A DNA stretch of 64,000 nucleotides from Vibrio natriegens NBRC 15636 = ATCC 14048 = DSM 759 (GCF_035621455.1 NZ_CP141822.1:248001-312000), one strand, 5' to 3'. Shown: positions 47,985-59,035, counted from the first letter of the stretch. Numbers and translations are program-made. The notes: generated by a model from the sequence alone, not told the origin.

Positions 47985-48338
47985 ATGGATAAGAAAGCAT
48001 CTCGCATCCGTCGTGCTACACGTGCACGTCGTAAGATTGCAGAACTGGGTGCGACTCGCCTAGTTGTACACCGTACTCCTCGTCACGTGTACGCACAGGT
48101 TATCGCGGCTAATGGCTCTGAGGTTATCGCAGCAGCTTCTACTGTAGAAAAAGCGATCCGTGAGCAAGTGAAATACACTGGTAACGTTGATGCAGCTAAA
48201 GCAGTAGGTAAAGCTGTTGCAGAGCGCGCTCTTGAAAAAGGCGTAACTGCAGTTGCATTTGATCGTTCTGGTTTCCAATACCACGGTCGAGTAGCGGCGC
48301 TAGCAGAATCTGCTCGCGAAGCTGGTCTGAAATTCTAA
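47985..48338 (+). CDS. rplR: Ribosomal protein L18
   Basis: A 117-residue protein that binds 5S rRNA and carries it to the central protuberance. The basic N-terminus [16 protein letters not shown] binds RNA, and [17 protein letters not shown] is conserved. Confidence 0.98.
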
Positions 48339-48352
48339 GGTAGGGTTGGAAG

Positions 48353-48856
48353 ATGGCTAAAGAACAACAAGTTCAAGCGAATGATTTGCAAGAAAAATTA
48401 ATCGCAGTTAACCGTGTTTCTAAAACGGTTAAAGGTGGTCGAATCATGAGCTTCACTGCACTAACAGTAGTTGGTGACGGTAATGGTCGTGTAGGTTTCG
48501 GTTACGGCAAAGCTCGTGAAGTACCTGCAGCGATTCAAAAAGCAATGGAAAAAGCGCGTCGTAACATGACTACGATCGCTCTAAACGAAGGCACTCTTCA
48601 CCACCCAGTGAAAGGTCGCCACTCGGGCTCTAAAGTTTACATGCAGCCTGCTGCAGAAGGTACTGGTGTTATCGCAGGTGGTGCGATGCGTGCAGTACTA
48701 GAAGTTGCTGGTGTACACAACGTACTATCTAAAGCATACGGTTCTACGAACCCTATCAACATCGTTCGTGCTACGATCGATGCACTAGGTAGCATGAAGT
48801 CACCAGAAATGGTTGCTGCTAAACGTGGTCTAACTGTTGAATCTATTTCGGAGTAA
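48353..48856 (+). CDS. rpsE: Ribosomal protein S5
   Basis: A 167-residue protein controlling decoding accuracy with S4 and S12. The N-terminal double-stranded-RNA-binding fold ([18 protein letters not shown]) includes the loop where spectinomycin resistance changes arise; the wild-type Val-Lys-Gly-Gly run is present. Confidence 0.98.
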   Translation: MAKEQQVQANDLQEKLIAVNRVSKTVKGGRIMSFTALTVVGDGNGRVGFGYGKAREVPAAIQKAMEKARRNMTTIALNEGTLHHPVKGRHSGSKVYMQPAAEGTGVIAGGAMRAVLEVAGVHNVLSKAYGSTNPINIVRATIDALGSMKSPEMVAAKRGLTVESISE

Positions 48857-48863
48857 GAACACC

Positions 48864-49040
48864 ATGGCAACTATTAAAGTAACTCAAACTAAAAGCTCAA
48901 TTGGTCGTCTACCTAAGCACAAAGCTACTTTGCGCGGTCTAGGTCTTCGTAAAATCAACCACACAGTAGAACTTGAAGATACTCCGTGCGTACGCGGTAT
49001 GATCAACAAGGTTTACTACATGGTTAAAGTTGAGGAGTAA
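48864..49040 (+). CDS. rpmD: Ribosomal protein L30
   Basis: A 58-residue large-subunit protein, the bacterial short form. [19 protein letters not shown] is the start; the open frame runs nine codons further upstream into rpsE, but the ATG at 48864 with a GGAGTAAG site is right. Confidence 0.97.
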
Positions 49041-49045
49041 TCAGA

Positions 49046-49480
49046 ATGCGTTTGAATACTCTAGCACCGGCTGCTGGCGCGAAAACTTCTGCGAAGCGAG
49101 TAGGTCGTGGTATCGGTTCAGGCCTAGGTAAAACTGGTGGCCGTGGTCACAAAGGTCAAAAATCACGTTCTGGCGGCAGCGTTCGTCCAGGTTTCGAAGG
49201 CGGTCAGATGCCTCTGAAACAACGTCTACCAAAATTCGGTTTCACTTCTCGTAAGAGCCTAGTGTCTGCTGAAGTTCGTCTAGCTGAGCTAGCGAAAGTT
49301 TCTGGTGACGTAGTTGATCTTAACAGTCTTAAAGCTGCTAACATCATCACTAAGAACATCGAATTCGTAAAAGTTGTTCTTTCTGGTGAAATCAACAAAG
49401 CAGTGACTGTAAAAGGTCTACGTGTGACTAAAGGCGCTAAAGCTGCAATCGAAGCTGCAGGCGGTAAAATCGAGGAATAA
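49046..49480 (+). CDS. rplO: Ribosomal protein L15
   Basis: A 144-residue late-assembly protein. The Gly/Arg-rich N-terminal arm ([19 protein letters not shown]) reaches into the 23S rRNA, and the C-terminal globular part ends [12 protein letters not shown]. It starts 5 bases after rpmD. Confidence 0.98.
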
Positions 49481-49500
49481 TCTCGAGGAACGAGGTACAG

Positions 49501-50835
49501 ATGGCTAAGAAACCAGGACAAGATTTTCGTAGTGCTCAGAGCGGCTTAAGTGAGCTGAAGTCGCGCTTATTATTCGTAATTGGTGCACTTTTAGTATTCC
49601 GAGCAGGCTCTTTTGTGCCGATCCCTGGTATTGACGCTGCTGTACTTGCCGAATTGTTCGACCAGCAAAAAGGTACCATCGTAGAAATGTTTAACATGTT
49701 CTCCGGTGGTGCTCTTGAGCGTGCATCTATATTAGCATTGGGCATCATGCCGTATATTTCGGCATCTATTGTTGTCCAATTGCTAACTGTAGTTCATCCA
49801 GCGTTAGCTGAACTCAAAAAAGAGGGTGAAGCAGGCCGTCGTAAGATAAGCCAATACACACGCTACGGCACGCTTGTACTTGCAACCTTCCAGGCTATAG
49901 GTATTGCAACGGGCTTACCAAACATGGTCGATAATCTGGTTGTTATCAACCAAACCATGTTTACGCTTATTGCTACCGTAAGTTTAGTAACCGGCACCAT
50001 GTTCCTAATGTGGTTAGGTGAACAAATTACAGAGCGTGGAATTGGTAACGGTATTTCGTTACTAATTTTTGCAGGTATTGTTGCTGGATTGCCTTCTGCA
50101 ATCGGTCAAACAATCGAGCAAGCGCGTCAAGGTGAATTGCATGTACTTCTTCTGTTGCTAATCGCGGTATTGTCTTTTGCAGTCATTTACTTCGTTGTTT
50201 TCATGGAGCGTGGTCAACGTCGAATCGTTGTTAACTACGCGAAGCGTCAACAAGGTCGTAAAGTATTTGCTGCACAAAGCTCGCATCTGCCACTTAAAAT
50301 TAATATGGCAGGTGTTATTCCAGCGATTTTCGCATCAAGCATTATCCTGTTCCCAGGAACACTGGCTCAGTGGTTTGGTCAGAACGGTGAGAGCAGCGCG
50401 TTCGGTTGGTTAACTGACGTGTCTTTGGCTCTTAGCCCAGGTCAACCGCTGTATGTAATGCTTTATGCAGCAGCAATTATCTTCTTCTGTTTCTTCTACA
50501 CAGCGTTGGTTTTCAACCCTCGCGAAACAGCAGATAACTTGAAGAAGTCAGGTGCATTCGTACCCGGCATCCGCCCAGGTGAGCAGACAGCGAAATACAT
50601 TGATAAAGTGATGACACGTCTTACCCTTGCAGGTGCACTGTACATTACCTTTATCTGTCTGATTCCCGAGTTCATGATGGTCGCGTGGAACGTACGTTTC
50701 TACTTCGGCGGTACATCACTACTAATCGTAGTGGTTGTAATTATGGACTTTATGGCACAGGTACAGACTCATATGATGTCTCAACAGTATGATTCTGTGT
50801 TGAAGAAAGCGAATCTGAAAGGCTACGGCCGTTAA
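49501..50835 (+). CDS. secY: Protein translocase subunit SecY
   Basis: A 444-residue inner-membrane protein with ten membrane helices, forming the channel through which SecA-driven and cotranslational substrates pass. The plug/TM2 region ([19 protein letters not shown]), the cytoplasmic loop with RTEQGG-like contacts ([19 protein letters not shown]) and [22 protein letters not shown] are conserved. As usual it lies in the spc operon after rplO. Confidence 0.98.
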   Translation: MAKKPGQDFRSAQSGLSELKSRLLFVIGALLVFRAGSFVPIPGIDAAVLAELFDQQKGTIVEMFNMFSGGALERASILALGIMPYISASIVVQLLTVVHPALAELKKEGEAGRRKISQYTRYGTLVLATFQAIGIATGLPNMVDNLVVINQTMFTLIATVSLVTGTMFLMWLGEQITERGIGNGISLLIFAGIVAGLPSAIGQTIEQARQGELHVLLLLLIAVLSFAVIYFVVFMERGQRRIVVNYAKRQQGRKVFAAQSSHLPLKINMAGVIPAIFASSIILFPGTLAQWFGQNGESSAFGWLTDVSLALSPGQPLYVMLYAAAIIFFCFFYTALVFNPRETADNLKKSGAFVPGIRPGEQTAKYIDKVMTRLTLAGALYITFICLIPEFMMVAWNVRFYFGGTSLLIVVVVIMDFMAQVQTHMMSQQYDSVLKKANLKGYGR

Positions 50836-50873
50836 TCCGGCGGTAGACTCAGTTTCATTTACGGAGTTTAGCA

Positions 50874-50987
50874 ATGAAAGTTCGTGCTTCCGTTAAAAAA
50901 ATCTGCCGTAACTGTAAAGTAATCAAGCGTAACGGTGTCGTTCGCGTGATTTGCAGTGAGCCAAAGCACAAACAGCGCCAAGGCTAA
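50874..50987 (+). CDS. rpmJ: Ribosomal protein L36
   Basis: A 37-residue protein, the smallest of the ribosome. It has the zinc-binding set C11, C14, C27 and H32 (ICRNCK and ICSEPKH). ATTTACGGAG precedes the ATG. Last gene of the spc operon. Confidence 0.97.
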
Positions 50988-51136
50988 TTAGCAGAAATTT
51001 TTACTTGAAAACGAAGGTTAGGTCGAGTATATTCCTCGGCCTACCTTTTGCGTGCAAAAGAAGTAGTACTCCGCAGCGTATCCATAACGGGCTTTGCTGC
51101 GGCTAATTCTTTTATAGAAACACTTAGGAGTGAATA
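50988..51136 (+). ncRNA. Alpha operon leader (S4-responsive)
   Basis: This 149-base gap contains an imperfect hairpin just after rpmJ (AGGTCGAG / CTCGGCCT, near 51019-51042, then TTTT). It also has a stem CCGCAGC (51071-51077) / GCTGCGG (51096-51102) immediately before rpsM. The second stem sits where the E. coli alpha-operon pseudoknot lies, the target of S4 translational repression. Identification is by position and stem; the pseudoknot was not modelled. Confidence 0.6.
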
Positions 51137-51493
51137 ATGGCCCGTATAGCAGGCATTAACATTCCTGATCAGAAGCATGCTGTAATCGCACTAACTGCGA
51201 TCTACGGCATCGGTAAAACTCGCTCTCAAGCTATCCTAGCTGAAGTGGGTATTGCTGAAAATGTTAAGATCAGTGAACTAACTGAAGAGCAGATCGATCA
51301 ACTGCGTGATGGTGTAGCTAAGTACACTGTAGAAGGTGATCTACGTCGTGAAGTATCTATGAACATCAAGCGTCTTATGGACCTTGGCTGTTACCGTGGT
51401 CTTCGTCATCGTCGCAGTCTACCACTACGTGGACAGCGTACTAAAACCAACGCTCGCACTCGTAAGGGTCCGCGTAAGCCGATCAAGAAATAA
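51137..51493 (+). CDS. rpsM: Ribosomal protein S13
   Basis: A 118-residue small-subunit head protein that contacts L5 and P-site t[22 protein letters not shown] is the conserved start and the basic tail [15 protein letters not shown] reaches the tRNA. First gene of the alpha operon. Confidence 0.98.
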   Translation: MARIAGINIPDQKHAVIALTAIYGIGKTRSQAILAEVGIAENVKISELTEEQIDQLRDGVAKYTVEGDLRREVSMNIKRLMDLGCYRGLRHRRSLPLRGQRTKTNARTRKGPRKPIKK

Positions 51494-51505
51494 TCGGGAA
51501 GGTAG

Positions 51506-51901
<396 letters not shown>

Positions 51902-51928
51902 CGTTTCTAGGACAATTGGAGAAGAATC

Positions 51929-52549
51929 ATGGCAAGATATTTGGGTCCTAAGCTGAAGCTTAGCCGTCGTGAAGGCACTGACTTATTCCTTAAGTCTGGT
52001 GTTCGCGCGATCGATACCAAGTGTAAAATTGATAACGCACCAGGTGTACACGGCGCTCGTCGCGGTCGTCTATCTGAGTATGGCGTTCAGCTTCGTGAGA
52101 AGCAAAAAGTTCGTCGTATGTACGGCGTTCTAGAAAAACAATTCCGTAACTACTACAAAGAAGCTGCTCGCCTAAAAGGCAACACTGGTGAAAACCTACT
52201 TCAGCTTCTTGAAGGTCGTCTTGATAACGTAGTTTACCGCATGGGCTTTGGTGCAACTCGCGCAGAAGCACGTCAACTAGTTAGCCACAAAGCTATCCTA
52301 GTAAACGGTAAAGTTGTAAACGTTCCTTCTTTCAAAGTAGCGGCTAATGACGTTGTTTCTATCCGCGAGAAAGCTAAACAGCAATCTCGTATCAAAGCTG
52401 CTCTAGAAGTTGCTGAACAACGTGAAAAACCAACTTGGATTGAAGTAGATGGTGGCAAGATGGAAGGTACATTCAAGCGTATGCCTGAGCGTTCTGATCT
52501 ATCAGCTGACATCAACGAACAATTGATCGTCGAGCTTTACTCTAAGTAA
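51929..52549 (+). CDS. rpsD: Ribosomal protein S4
   Basis: A 206-residue primary 16S-binding protein and the autogenous repressor of the alpha operon. It has the zinc-free N-terminus ([19 protein letters not shown]) and an S4 RNA-binding domain ([19 protein letters not shown]). Confidence 0.98.
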   Translation: MARYLGPKLKLSRREGTDLFLKSGVRAIDTKCKIDNAPGVHGARRGRLSEYGVQLREKQKVRRMYGVLEKQFRNYYKEAARLKGNTGENLLQLLEGRLDNVVYRMGFGATRAEARQLVSHKAILVNGKVVNVPSFKVAANDVVSIREKAKQQSRIKAALEVAEQREKPTWIEVDGGKMEGTFKRMPERSDLSADINEQLIVELYSK

Positions 52550-52573
52550 GGTTTAAACTAAAGAGAGGACACA

Positions 52574-53566
52574 ATGCAGGGTTCTGTAACAGAATTTCTT
52601 AAGCCACGTCTAGTTGACATCGAACAAATCAGCTCGACTCACGCAAAAGTAACTCTTGAGCCATTAGAGCGTGGCTTTGGTCATACTCTGGGTAATGCAC
52701 TTCGCCGCATTCTTCTATCTTCTATGCCTGGTTGTGCAGTGACAGAAGTAGAGATTGAGGGCGTACTTCACGAATACAGCACTAAAGAAGGCGTACAAGA
52801 AGATATTCTTGAAATCCTTCTAAACCTTAAAGGTTTGGCAGTGCGTGTGGCTGAAGGCAAAGATGAAGTGTTCATTACTTTGAACAAATCAGGCTCGGGC
52901 CCTGTGGTTGCAGGTGACATCACCCATGATGGTGATGTAGAGATCGCTAACCCTGAACACGTTATTTGTCACCTAACTGATGACAATGCTGAAATCGCTA
53001 TGCGTATTAAAGTAGAACGTGGTCGTGGTTACATTCCAGCTTCTGCGCGTATCCATACTGAAGAAGACGAGCGTCCAATCGGTCGCCTACTAGTAGATGC
53101 TACTTACAGCCCAGTAGACAAAATTGCCTACGCTGTAGAAGCAGCTCGTGTAGAACAGCGTACTGATCTAGACAAGCTTGTTATCGATATGGAAACAAAC
53201 GGTACTCTAGAACCTGAGGAAGCAATCCGTCGTGCAGCTACTATCCTAGCTGAACAATTGGATGCATTCGTAGATCTTCGTGATGTACGTGTTCCTGAGG
53301 AGAAGGAAGAGAAGCCAGAATTCGATCCGATCCTACTGCGTCCTGTAGACGATCTTGAACTAACAGTTCGCTCTGCTAACTGTCTGAAAGCAGAAGCGAT
53401 TCACTACATCGGTGATCTAGTACAACGTACTGAGGTAGAGCTACTTAAAACGCCTAACCTTGGTAAAAAATCTCTTACTGAGATTAAAGACGTACTTGCG
53501 TCACGTGGTCTGTCTCTGGGCATGCGCCTAGAAAACTGGCCACCTGCATCAATCGCTGAAGATTAA
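52574..53566 (+). CDS. rpoA: RNA polymerase alpha subunit
   Basis: A 330-residue subunit. The N-terminal domain (1 to about 235) dimerises and seeds polymerase assembly ([18 protein letters not shown]). The C-terminal domain (about 250-320) contacts UP elements and activators such as CRP; Arg265-type residue lies in [13 protein letters not shown]. Complete and normal length. Confidence 0.98.
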   Translation: MQGSVTEFLKPRLVDIEQISSTHAKVTLEPLERGFGHTLGNALRRILLSSMPGCAVTEVEIEGVLHEYSTKEGVQEDILEILLNLKGLAVRVAEGKDEVFITLNKSGSGPVVAGDITHDGDVEIANPEHVICHLTDDNAEIAMRIKVERGRGYIPASARIHTEEDERPIGRLLVDATYSPVDKIAYAVEAARVEQRTDLDKLVIDMETNGTLEPEEAIRRAATILAEQLDAFVDLRDVRVPEEKEEKPEFDPILLRPVDDLELTVRSANCLKAEAIHYIGDLVQRTEVELLKTPNLGKKSLTEIKDVLASRGLSLGMRLENWPPASIAED

Positions 53567-53592
53567 TCGATACTAGTTAGAAGGATTAGGTC

Positions 53593-53973
53593 ATGCGCCA
53601 TCGTAAGAGTGGTCGTCAACTCAACCGCAACAGCTCACATCGCAAAGCGATGTTCAGCAACATGGCTAGCTCTCTAGTACGTCATGAAGTTATCAAGACT
53701 ACTTTGCCAAAAGCAAAAGAGCTACGTCGCGTAGTTGAGCCTTTGATTACACTAGCTAAGACTGACAGTGTTGCTAACCGTCGTCTAGCATTTGCACGTA
53801 CTCGTGACAACGAAGTAGTTGCAAAACTATTTAACGAACTAGGTCCACGTTTTGCTGCTCGTCAGGGCGGTTACACTCGTATCCTAAAAGCTGGCTTCCG
53901 TGCTGGTGACAAAGCTCCAATGGCTTACATTGAGCTTGTAGATCGCCCAGCTGCTGAAGAAGCTGCTGAGTAA
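53593..53973 (+). CDS. rplQ: Ribosomal protein L17
   Basis: A 126-residue protein near the tunnel exit. [20 protein letters not shown] is the start. Last gene of the alpha operon, followed by a strong terminator. Confidence 0.98.
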
Positions 53974-53989
53974 TCAGTTCGTAAGAACG

Positions 53990-54018
53990 AAAAAGCCGAG
54001 CGTTAGCTCGGCTTTTTT
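53990..54018 (+). terminator. Alpha operon terminator
   Basis: Stem AAAAGCCGAGC / GCTCGGCTTTT with a GTTA loop and a T-run. Confidence 0.93.
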
Positions 54019-54142
54019 GTATCTATAACTTTTCAAATAAGTAAAAAACTAAGCGCGTTATAACTTTTGTGACGTTAAGAAATTCACTCTAGTTAGAATC
54101 TTGAATAACAACGCTTAGCTCTTATTACTTCGTAACTCTTAC

Positions 54143-54619
54143 TTATTCACCAGACCATAAACCAGTTAAAGAGTCGAGCAAGCCTGTGCTTGCGCCCTGT
54201 TCGCTTAGGTATTGCAGAATAACTGGCGCAAACTGGCTAATCATCGAAGCATCAAGTCCTAGCGTATCAAATGCACTTTGTACCGCACTTAGGCTTTCGA
54301 CATTACCTAACAAGCTTTGTGCTCCGCTCAGGCTAGATAGTCCAGGAATAAGGGACGCTAACTCACTGCTATTTTCACCAGACAGTTGGCTTTGTGCCAG
54401 CGCTAGTAATGCACTGCTGCCACCTGCAGCTTGTTCAGTGGATACTGGTAATTGACTTGTCAGCAATTCAGTTAATGGTGAAGACTCGGTACTTAAACTT
54501 TTACCGACCATGTCCATCAGTCCGCTCTCGTTACTTTTTTCTACTACTGAATCAAGGAAAGCATGTGCACTGCCGATATTCATCGATAGCAGTGCTAGAG
54601 TTAGGAGTGTTTTACGCAT
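54143..54619 (-). CDS. DUF2780 secreted protein
   Basis: A 158-residue protein with a cleavable signal peptide (KTLLTLALLSMNIGSAHA). The mature part is rich in Ser, Leu and Gly and has repeated short helices (LLTSQLPVSTEQAAGGSSAL, NVESLSAVQSAFDTLGLDA), the pattern of DUF2780 proteins found in vibrios and other marine bacteria. The function is unknown. It is a single gene, downstream of nothing it is likely to share a transcript with. Confidence 0.8.
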   Translation of the reverse strand: MRKTLLTLALLSMNIGSAHAFLDSVVEKSNESGLMDMVGKSLSTESSPLTELLTSQLPVSTEQAAGGSSALLALAQSQLSGENSSELASLIPGLSSLSGAQSLLGNVESLSAVQSAFDTLGLDASMISQFAPVILQYLSEQGASTGLLDSLTGLWSGE

Positions 54620-54704
54620 AGTACCTCCAACGGTTGAGCGTGTTTTTAATTATTAGGTCGTTAGAGTGACAGTTTATGTTTAAGAGAACAACGACTTTTA
54701 ACTT

Positions 54705-54736
54705 AAACAAAAAAAGCGGCGCAAGAGCGCCGCTTT
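54705..54736 (-). terminator. Terminator after fklB
   Basis: Stem AAAGCGGCGC / GCGCCGCTTT with an AAGA loop; on the minus strand a T-run follows. It lies 27 bases past the fklB stop. Confidence 0.9.
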
Positions 54737-54763
54737 AGAAACCGTAATTGAAATGAATTTCAA

Positions 54764-55384
54764 TTATAGGATATCTAGTAGTTCTACTTCGAATACTAGT
54801 GCTGCGAATGGAGGGATTGCAGCACCTGCGCCACGCTCACCGTACGCAAGATCTTGTGGTACGTATAGTTTCCACTTAGAACCAACTGGCATTAGTTGTA
54901 GTGCTTCAACCCAACCTTTAATTACGCCCGTTACTGGGAACTCAGCTGGTTGACCGCGAGAAACAGAGCTGTCAAATACAGTGCCGTCTGTTAGCTCACC
55001 GTGGTAGTGAACACGTACAGATTTGTCTGCTGTTGGGATTTCGCCAGTACCTTCAGAGATAACTTCGTACTGTAGGCCAGATTCTAGAACTTTAACTTCT
55101 GGGCGTAGAGCGTTGTCTTTTAGGAACGCTTCGCCATCAGCTGCTGCAGCTTTAGCTGCTTCTTGACGAACTGCTTCAGCGCGAGTGTGTAGCTCTTGTA
55201 GCGCTTTGTTGATTTCGTCGATTTCAATTGCTGGCATGTCACCAACTAGTGCAGTAGCAATACCTGCTGCGATTGCATCAACGCTAAGACCTTCTAGACC
55301 AGAACCTGCTAGTTGCTGACCCATTTGCAGACCTATGCCGTAGCTTGCTTTTTGTTCTGCAGTTTCAAATTTAATTTCAGACAT
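54764..55384 (-). CDS. fklB: FKBP-type peptidyl-prolyl isomerase FklB
   Basis: A 206-residue protein-folding helper. The N-terminal helical dimerisation part (1 to about 90) is followed by an FKBP domain (about 110-206) with [18 protein letters not shown], the [16 protein letters not shown] core and [19 protein letters not shown]. There is no signal peptide, so it is cytoplasmic like FKBP22. It is divergent from the ytfB-like gene, as in E. coli. Confidence 0.95.
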   Translation of the reverse strand: MSEIKFETAEQKASYGIGLQMGQQLAGSGLEGLSVDAIAAGIATALVGDMPAIEIDEINKALQELHTRAEAVRQEAAKAAAADGEAFLKDNALRPEVKVLESGLQYEVISEGTGEIPTADKSVRVHYHGELTDGTVFDSSVSRGQPAEFPVTGVIKGWVEALQLMPVGSKWKLYVPQDLAYGERGAGAAIPPFAALVFEVELLDIL

Positions 55385-55614
55385 AAATGTCGCTCTTATT
55401 AGGAGTGTTAAAGGTCACAGGATATCAGTTTCGAGCTAAGGTTTAAATGATTGGCTCAGATTGTCTCGTCTGACCATTGAGGGTGTGACTTATCTCTTAC
55501 TCCAAGTGAATTTTCTGCTAATTTAATCCAAATTCCATTTTACTTGAGTGAAAAACATATACTCTCCGCGCTGGTATTTTTATACTGGCAGTAAGCATTA
55601 AGGGGTCTATCGCA

Positions 55615-56214
55615 ATGAATCGTCGCAGAAAGAAAAAGCAGCAAGTCGACTACGTCGAGTTGATCAAACAAAAATACGCTGCTATCGACTGGAAGCAGCC
55701 GTTCGACAAAACTAAGTGGTTAGAACGCGTACAGCCAGTTACTGCGTTTTGGCAACGTCTACCTAAATTCCATCAACGAGCATTGATGGTGTTGGTGCCA
55801 CTGCTGCTTTTGATTCTAATTGTCCCGATGCCAAAGAAAACCGAAGAGTTAGTTGAGCAAACTCAGTCTGTTGATCATCAACGTGTTGCGATTAATTTGA
55901 ACACCCAAAGTTTGAGCCAGCAACGCACGTCCCAGAACTCTGGTCCAAAGTCTGAAAATTGGAAAGAGTATCAAGTGAAGAATGGCGACACGCTTGCGCA
56001 GGTTTTCCGTAATAACCAGTTGTCTATGGCTGATCTCAGCTCGTTGGTCAAAATTGAGGGTAGCGACAAGCCACTGAGTCATATCAGGCAGGGACAGTTG
56101 ATTCGCTTTAAGTTCTCTGATGATGGTCAGCTTGATATGTTACAGCTCGAAAAGGGCGACCATTCGGTTATGTTCTTCCGCTTATCTGATGGAACCTTCG
56201 GACGCAATAAATAG
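55615..56214 (+). CDS. ytfB: OapA/YtfB-like cell-division-associated protein
   Basis: A 199-residue bitopic membrane protein. A basic cytoplasmic start (MNRRRKKKQQ) and one membrane helix (about 63-78, ALMVLVPLLLLILIVP) lead to a periplasmic OapA/LysM-like domain (about 118-195; YQVKNGDTLAQVFRNN) that binds glycan. YtfB in E. coli localises to the septum. The order fklB / ytfB, divergent, matches E. coli. Confidence 0.88.
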   Translation: MNRRRKKKQQVDYVELIKQKYAAIDWKQPFDKTKWLERVQPVTAFWQRLPKFHQRALMVLVPLLLLILIVPMPKKTEELVEQTQSVDHQRVAINLNTQSLSQQRTSQNSGPKSENWKEYQVKNGDTLAQVFRNNQLSMADLSSLVKIEGSDKPLSHIRQGQLIRFKFSDDGQLDMLQLEKGDHSVMFFRLSDGTFGRNK

Positions 56215-56240
56215 CTATATCGGCTAAAAGACATGTTGTA

Positions 56241-56270
56241 AAAAAGACGCGCTCAAGTCGCGTCTTTTTT
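56241..56270 (+). terminator. Terminator after the ytfB-like gene
   Basis: Stem AAAAAGACGCG / CGCGTCTTTTT with loop CTCAAGT, then T's. It also faces the elaA-like gene and may serve both. Confidence 0.9.
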
Positions 56271-56303
56271 GTTGGAAGATAGCTGGAAGGTCATTGTCTC
56301 GGG

Positions 56304-56765
56304 TTACTTCGTCGCTGCTTCTCTACGCATGTCGACATGTGGAATACCATCTTCAAGGTAGCTGTCTGAAATGACATTAAACCCGTGGCGTGAGTAGTAC
56401 TCAATGAGGTGTTCCTGAGCGCCAATATCGATGGTTTGTTCAGGCCAAAGTGCTTCACACTGTGTTAGTGCTTCTTCGAGCAGTTTATGACCTAATCCTC
56501 CGCCGCGAGCCGTCTTTTTAGTAACGACGCGACCAATACTGACGTTGTCGTAGGTTGTTCCAGCCGGTAATAAGCGAGCGCAAGCAACTAATTCATCATT
56601 GTGATAGCCGAGCAGGTGATAGACTCCGTCCAGTGTGTCTTTGCCATCTAGCTCCGGATATGGGCAGGTTTGCTCTACAACAAACACATCGACACGTAAT
56701 CTCATTAGCTCGTAGAGTTGTAGTGTGGTCAGTTGAGCGAAAGGCAAAGTCATCCAGGTAAGCAT
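56304..56765 (-). CDS. elaA: GNAT acetyltransferase, ElaA family
   Basis: A 153-residue acetyl-CoA-dependent acyltransferase. LYELMRLRVDVFVVEQTCPYPELDG is the ElaA family's N-terminal signature (seen here in parts), and the acetyl-CoA loop is KTARGGGLGHKLL. YSRHGF is the GNAT C-terminal motif. The substrate is unknown. It faces the ytfB-like gene and is divergent from dbpA. Confidence 0.88.
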   Translation of the reverse strand: MLTWMTLPFAQLTTLQLYELMRLRVDVFVVEQTCPYPELDGKDTLDGVYHLLGYHNDELVACARLLPAGTTYDNVSIGRVVTKKTARGGGLGHKLLEEALTQCEALWPEQTIDIGAQEHLIEYYSRHGFNVISDSYLEDGIPHVDMRREAATK

Positions 56766-56911
56766 TTCTCTATTCCGTTATTTATTTTGTGTTACTGACT
56801 TTACTCGGTTTTCTGCTAATACTCATTAACAATGGTTAATTTTAACTGGTCTTCCTGACAAATCTGGCGATAATGTGCCCTCTTTTTCATCCCACCTGAG
56901 GATATTCCCCT

Positions 56912-58291
56912 GTGAGCAAACAAACTTTTGACCACGTAGGGCTAAGCCCGGCGTTACTCGCGACGCTTGATTCAATGAATTACACCCACATGACGCCAAT
57001 TCAGGCATTAAGCTTGCCGGCGATCCTGAACCAGCGTGATGTGATTGGTCAGGGTAAAACTGGCTCGGGCAAAACCGCTGCGTTTGGTCTTGGGGTTTTA
57101 TCTAACCTAAATGTGAAGCGATTCCGTGTGCAGTCTTTGGTGTTATGTCCCACACGTGAACTGGCTGATCAGGTGGCGAAAGAAATCCGCACTTTAGGGC
57201 GTGGTATCCATAACATTAAAGTTCTGACATTGTGTGGCGGTATGCCAATGGGACCACAAATTGGTTCACTGGAGCATGGCGCTCATATTCTGGTTGGCAC
57301 TCCTGGGCGTATTCTTGATCACCTTGAGAAAGGCCGAATTGATCTTTCTGAGCTCAATACGCTGGTACTGGATGAGGCTGACCGCATGCTAGACATGGGC
57401 TTCCAGGATGCGCTGGACGCTATCATTGATGCAGCGCCGAAAAAACGTCAAACGTTGCTTTTCAGTGCCACTTTCCCTGAAAAAATCGAGCAAATTGCCC
57501 AACGTATCATGCAGTCACCTGAGATGATCAAAGTGGAATCGACACACGATACCTCGAGCATCGCCCAGTATTTCTACAAAGTCGAAGGCTCGGAAGCGCG
57601 TGATGAAGCATTGGCAAACCTTCTTCTTACTTATCAACCTGAATCTGCGGTTGTATTCTGTAACACCAAAAAAGAAGTGCAGAGTGTGGCGGATGAGCTG
57701 CATCACCGTGGCTTCAGTGTGATTGATCTTCATGGTGACTTAGAACAGCGTGAGCGCGATCAGGCCTTGGTTCAGTTCGCGAATAAGAGCGTTTCTATTC
57801 TGGTTGCAACAGACGTTGCGGCGCGCGGCTTGGATGTTGATAACCTGGATGCAGTATTTAACTTTGAATTGTCTCGCGACCCAGAAGTACACGTGCATCG
57901 CATTGGTCGTACAGGCCGAGCGGGCAGTAAAGGTTTGGCGTTCAGCTTCTTTGGTGAGAAAGATGGTTTACGTGTTGCACGTATCGAAGAATATTTAGAT
58001 ATGGATATCCTTCCTGCGACATTGCCAGAGAAATCAAAACAACAGCCTTACCAAGCAAAAATGGTGACGATAAATATCGACGGTGGCAAAAAACAAAAAG
58101 TGCGTCCGGGCGATATCCTAGGCTGTTTAACCGGGAAAAATGGTATTCCGGGAGCTCAAGTGGGCAAAATTCATTTGTTCCCAATGCGTGCTTATGTGGC
58201 GGTAGAGAAGTCTGCGGCGAAGAAAGCTCTGCAAACCATCAGCACGGGTAAGATGAAAGGACGTCAGTTCCGAGCTCGTCTTCTTAAATAA
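56912..58291 (+). CDS. dbpA: ATP-dependent RNA helicase DbpA
   Basis: A 459-residue DEAD-box helicase for large-subunit assembly, activated by hairpin 92 of 23S rRNA. Motifs: Q motif (MTPIQALSLP), GQGKTGSGKT, PTRELADQ, DEAD (VLDEADRMLDMGF), SAT, and HRIGRTGRAG. A C-terminal DbpA RNA-binding domain (about 385-459) recognises the hairpin. The start is GTG at 56912, with GAGGA 10 bases upstream; this gives MSKQTFDHVGLSP. Confidence 0.95.
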   Translation: MSKQTFDHVGLSPALLATLDSMNYTHMTPIQALSLPAILNQRDVIGQGKTGSGKTAAFGLGVLSNLNVKRFRVQSLVLCPTRELADQVAKEIRTLGRGIHNIKVLTLCGGMPMGPQIGSLEHGAHILVGTPGRILDHLEKGRIDLSELNTLVLDEADRMLDMGFQDALDAIIDAAPKKRQTLLFSATFPEKIEQIAQRIMQSPEMIKVESTHDTSSIAQYFYKVEGSEARDEALANLLLTYQPESAVVFCNTKKEVQSVADELHHRGFSVIDLHGDLEQRERDQALVQFANKSVSILVATDVAARGLDVDNLDAVFNFELSRDPEVHVHRIGRTGRAGSKGLAFSFFGEKDGLRVARIEEYLDMDILPATLPEKSKQQPYQAKMVTINIDGGKKQKVRPGDILGCLTGKNGIPGAQVGKIHLFPMRAYVAVEKSAAKKALQTISTGKMKGRQFRARLLK

Positions 58292-58307
58292 GTATTTAAT
58301 TTTAAGT

Positions 58308-58336
58308 AAAGGCTCTTCTCTTGAAGAGCCTTTTTT
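58308..58336 (+). terminator. Terminator after dbpA
   Basis: Stem AAAGGCTCTTC / GAAGAGCC with loop TCTT, then six T's. Confidence 0.9.
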
Positions 58337-58345
58337 GTTTTTGGC

Positions 58346-58921
58346 TTACTGGTTGTCTTTTGCTAACCGCGTTTTAATTCTGCTCAAACTGATGGCTGTA
58401 ATCCCTAGATAGGCGGCAATTTGGCTATCGGTAATTCGTTGTTCTAAATCGGGGTAGTGCTGGCAGAACAACTGATAACGTTCTTCCGGCGAGTAAAGCA
58501 GCATAAAGCGTTCTTTGTGCTCTTTATTTAGCAACTGTGTTTCCAGCAGTTTGAGATAAATAGAATGCTTGTCTGAACGCCAACGGTGAAGTGTCTCGAT
58601 AGGTAAGCAAAATAAACGACAGGCAGTGAGTGTTTCCAATAAATAGAGAGAAGGCTGGTTGTTGATGACGCTTTCGAAACCAATTACCCAGTCTTTTTCC
58701 CAATAGAATTCTTTACTGAATTCCTTACCTTGTTCAGTGAGGTAGCTAGCATGGCATAGTCCCTCGAGAATGAAATAGATATGCGAGCCAAATTCTCCCT
58801 GATTGCAGAGAATATGTCTGGTCGGCAATTCGAGTTCTTGCCCATGCTCTATCAGTTGTGCGGCTTCTTGTTCGGAAAAGCCATTTTTAGTCAGGTCAGA
58901 AAATACGTCGTTTGGCATCAA
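58346..58921 (-). CDS. Crp/Fnr-family transcriptional regulator
   Basis: A 191-residue regulator. The N-terminal cyclic-nucleotide-binding-like domain has RHILCNQGEFGSHIYFILEG and the C-terminal helix-turn-helix ITDSQIAAYLGITAISLSRI. Cysteines are few and do not form an Fnr-type cluster. It is shorter than Crp (210) and does not keep Crp's cAMP-binding residues in an obvious way, so the ligand is unknown. It stands alone between dbpA and cpdB. Confidence 0.85.
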   Translation of the reverse strand: MMPNDVFSDLTKNGFSEQEAAQLIEHGQELELPTRHILCNQGEFGSHIYFILEGLCHASYLTEQGKEFSKEFYWEKDWVIGFESVINNQPSLYLLETLTACRLFCLPIETLHRWRSDKHSIYLKLLETQLLNKEHKERFMLLYSPEERYQLFCQHYPDLEQRITDSQIAAYLGITAISLSRIKTRLAKDNQ

Positions 58922-58989
58922 GGGGAGAAAAGTCTAAAAGTCGTTGATACATTCTAACGTTTCTTGCTCAACAACAGAAAGTCGCTTAA

Positions 58990-59016
58990 TAAAAAAAGCG
59001 GCCCTGAAGAGCCGCT
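58990..59016 (-). terminator. Terminator after cpdB
   Basis: Stem AGCGGC / GCCGCT with loop CCTGAAGA, and a seven-T run on the minus strand. It lies 20 bases past the cpdB stop. Confidence 0.85.
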
Positions 59017-59035
59017 AATAGCTATAGAACCTTGA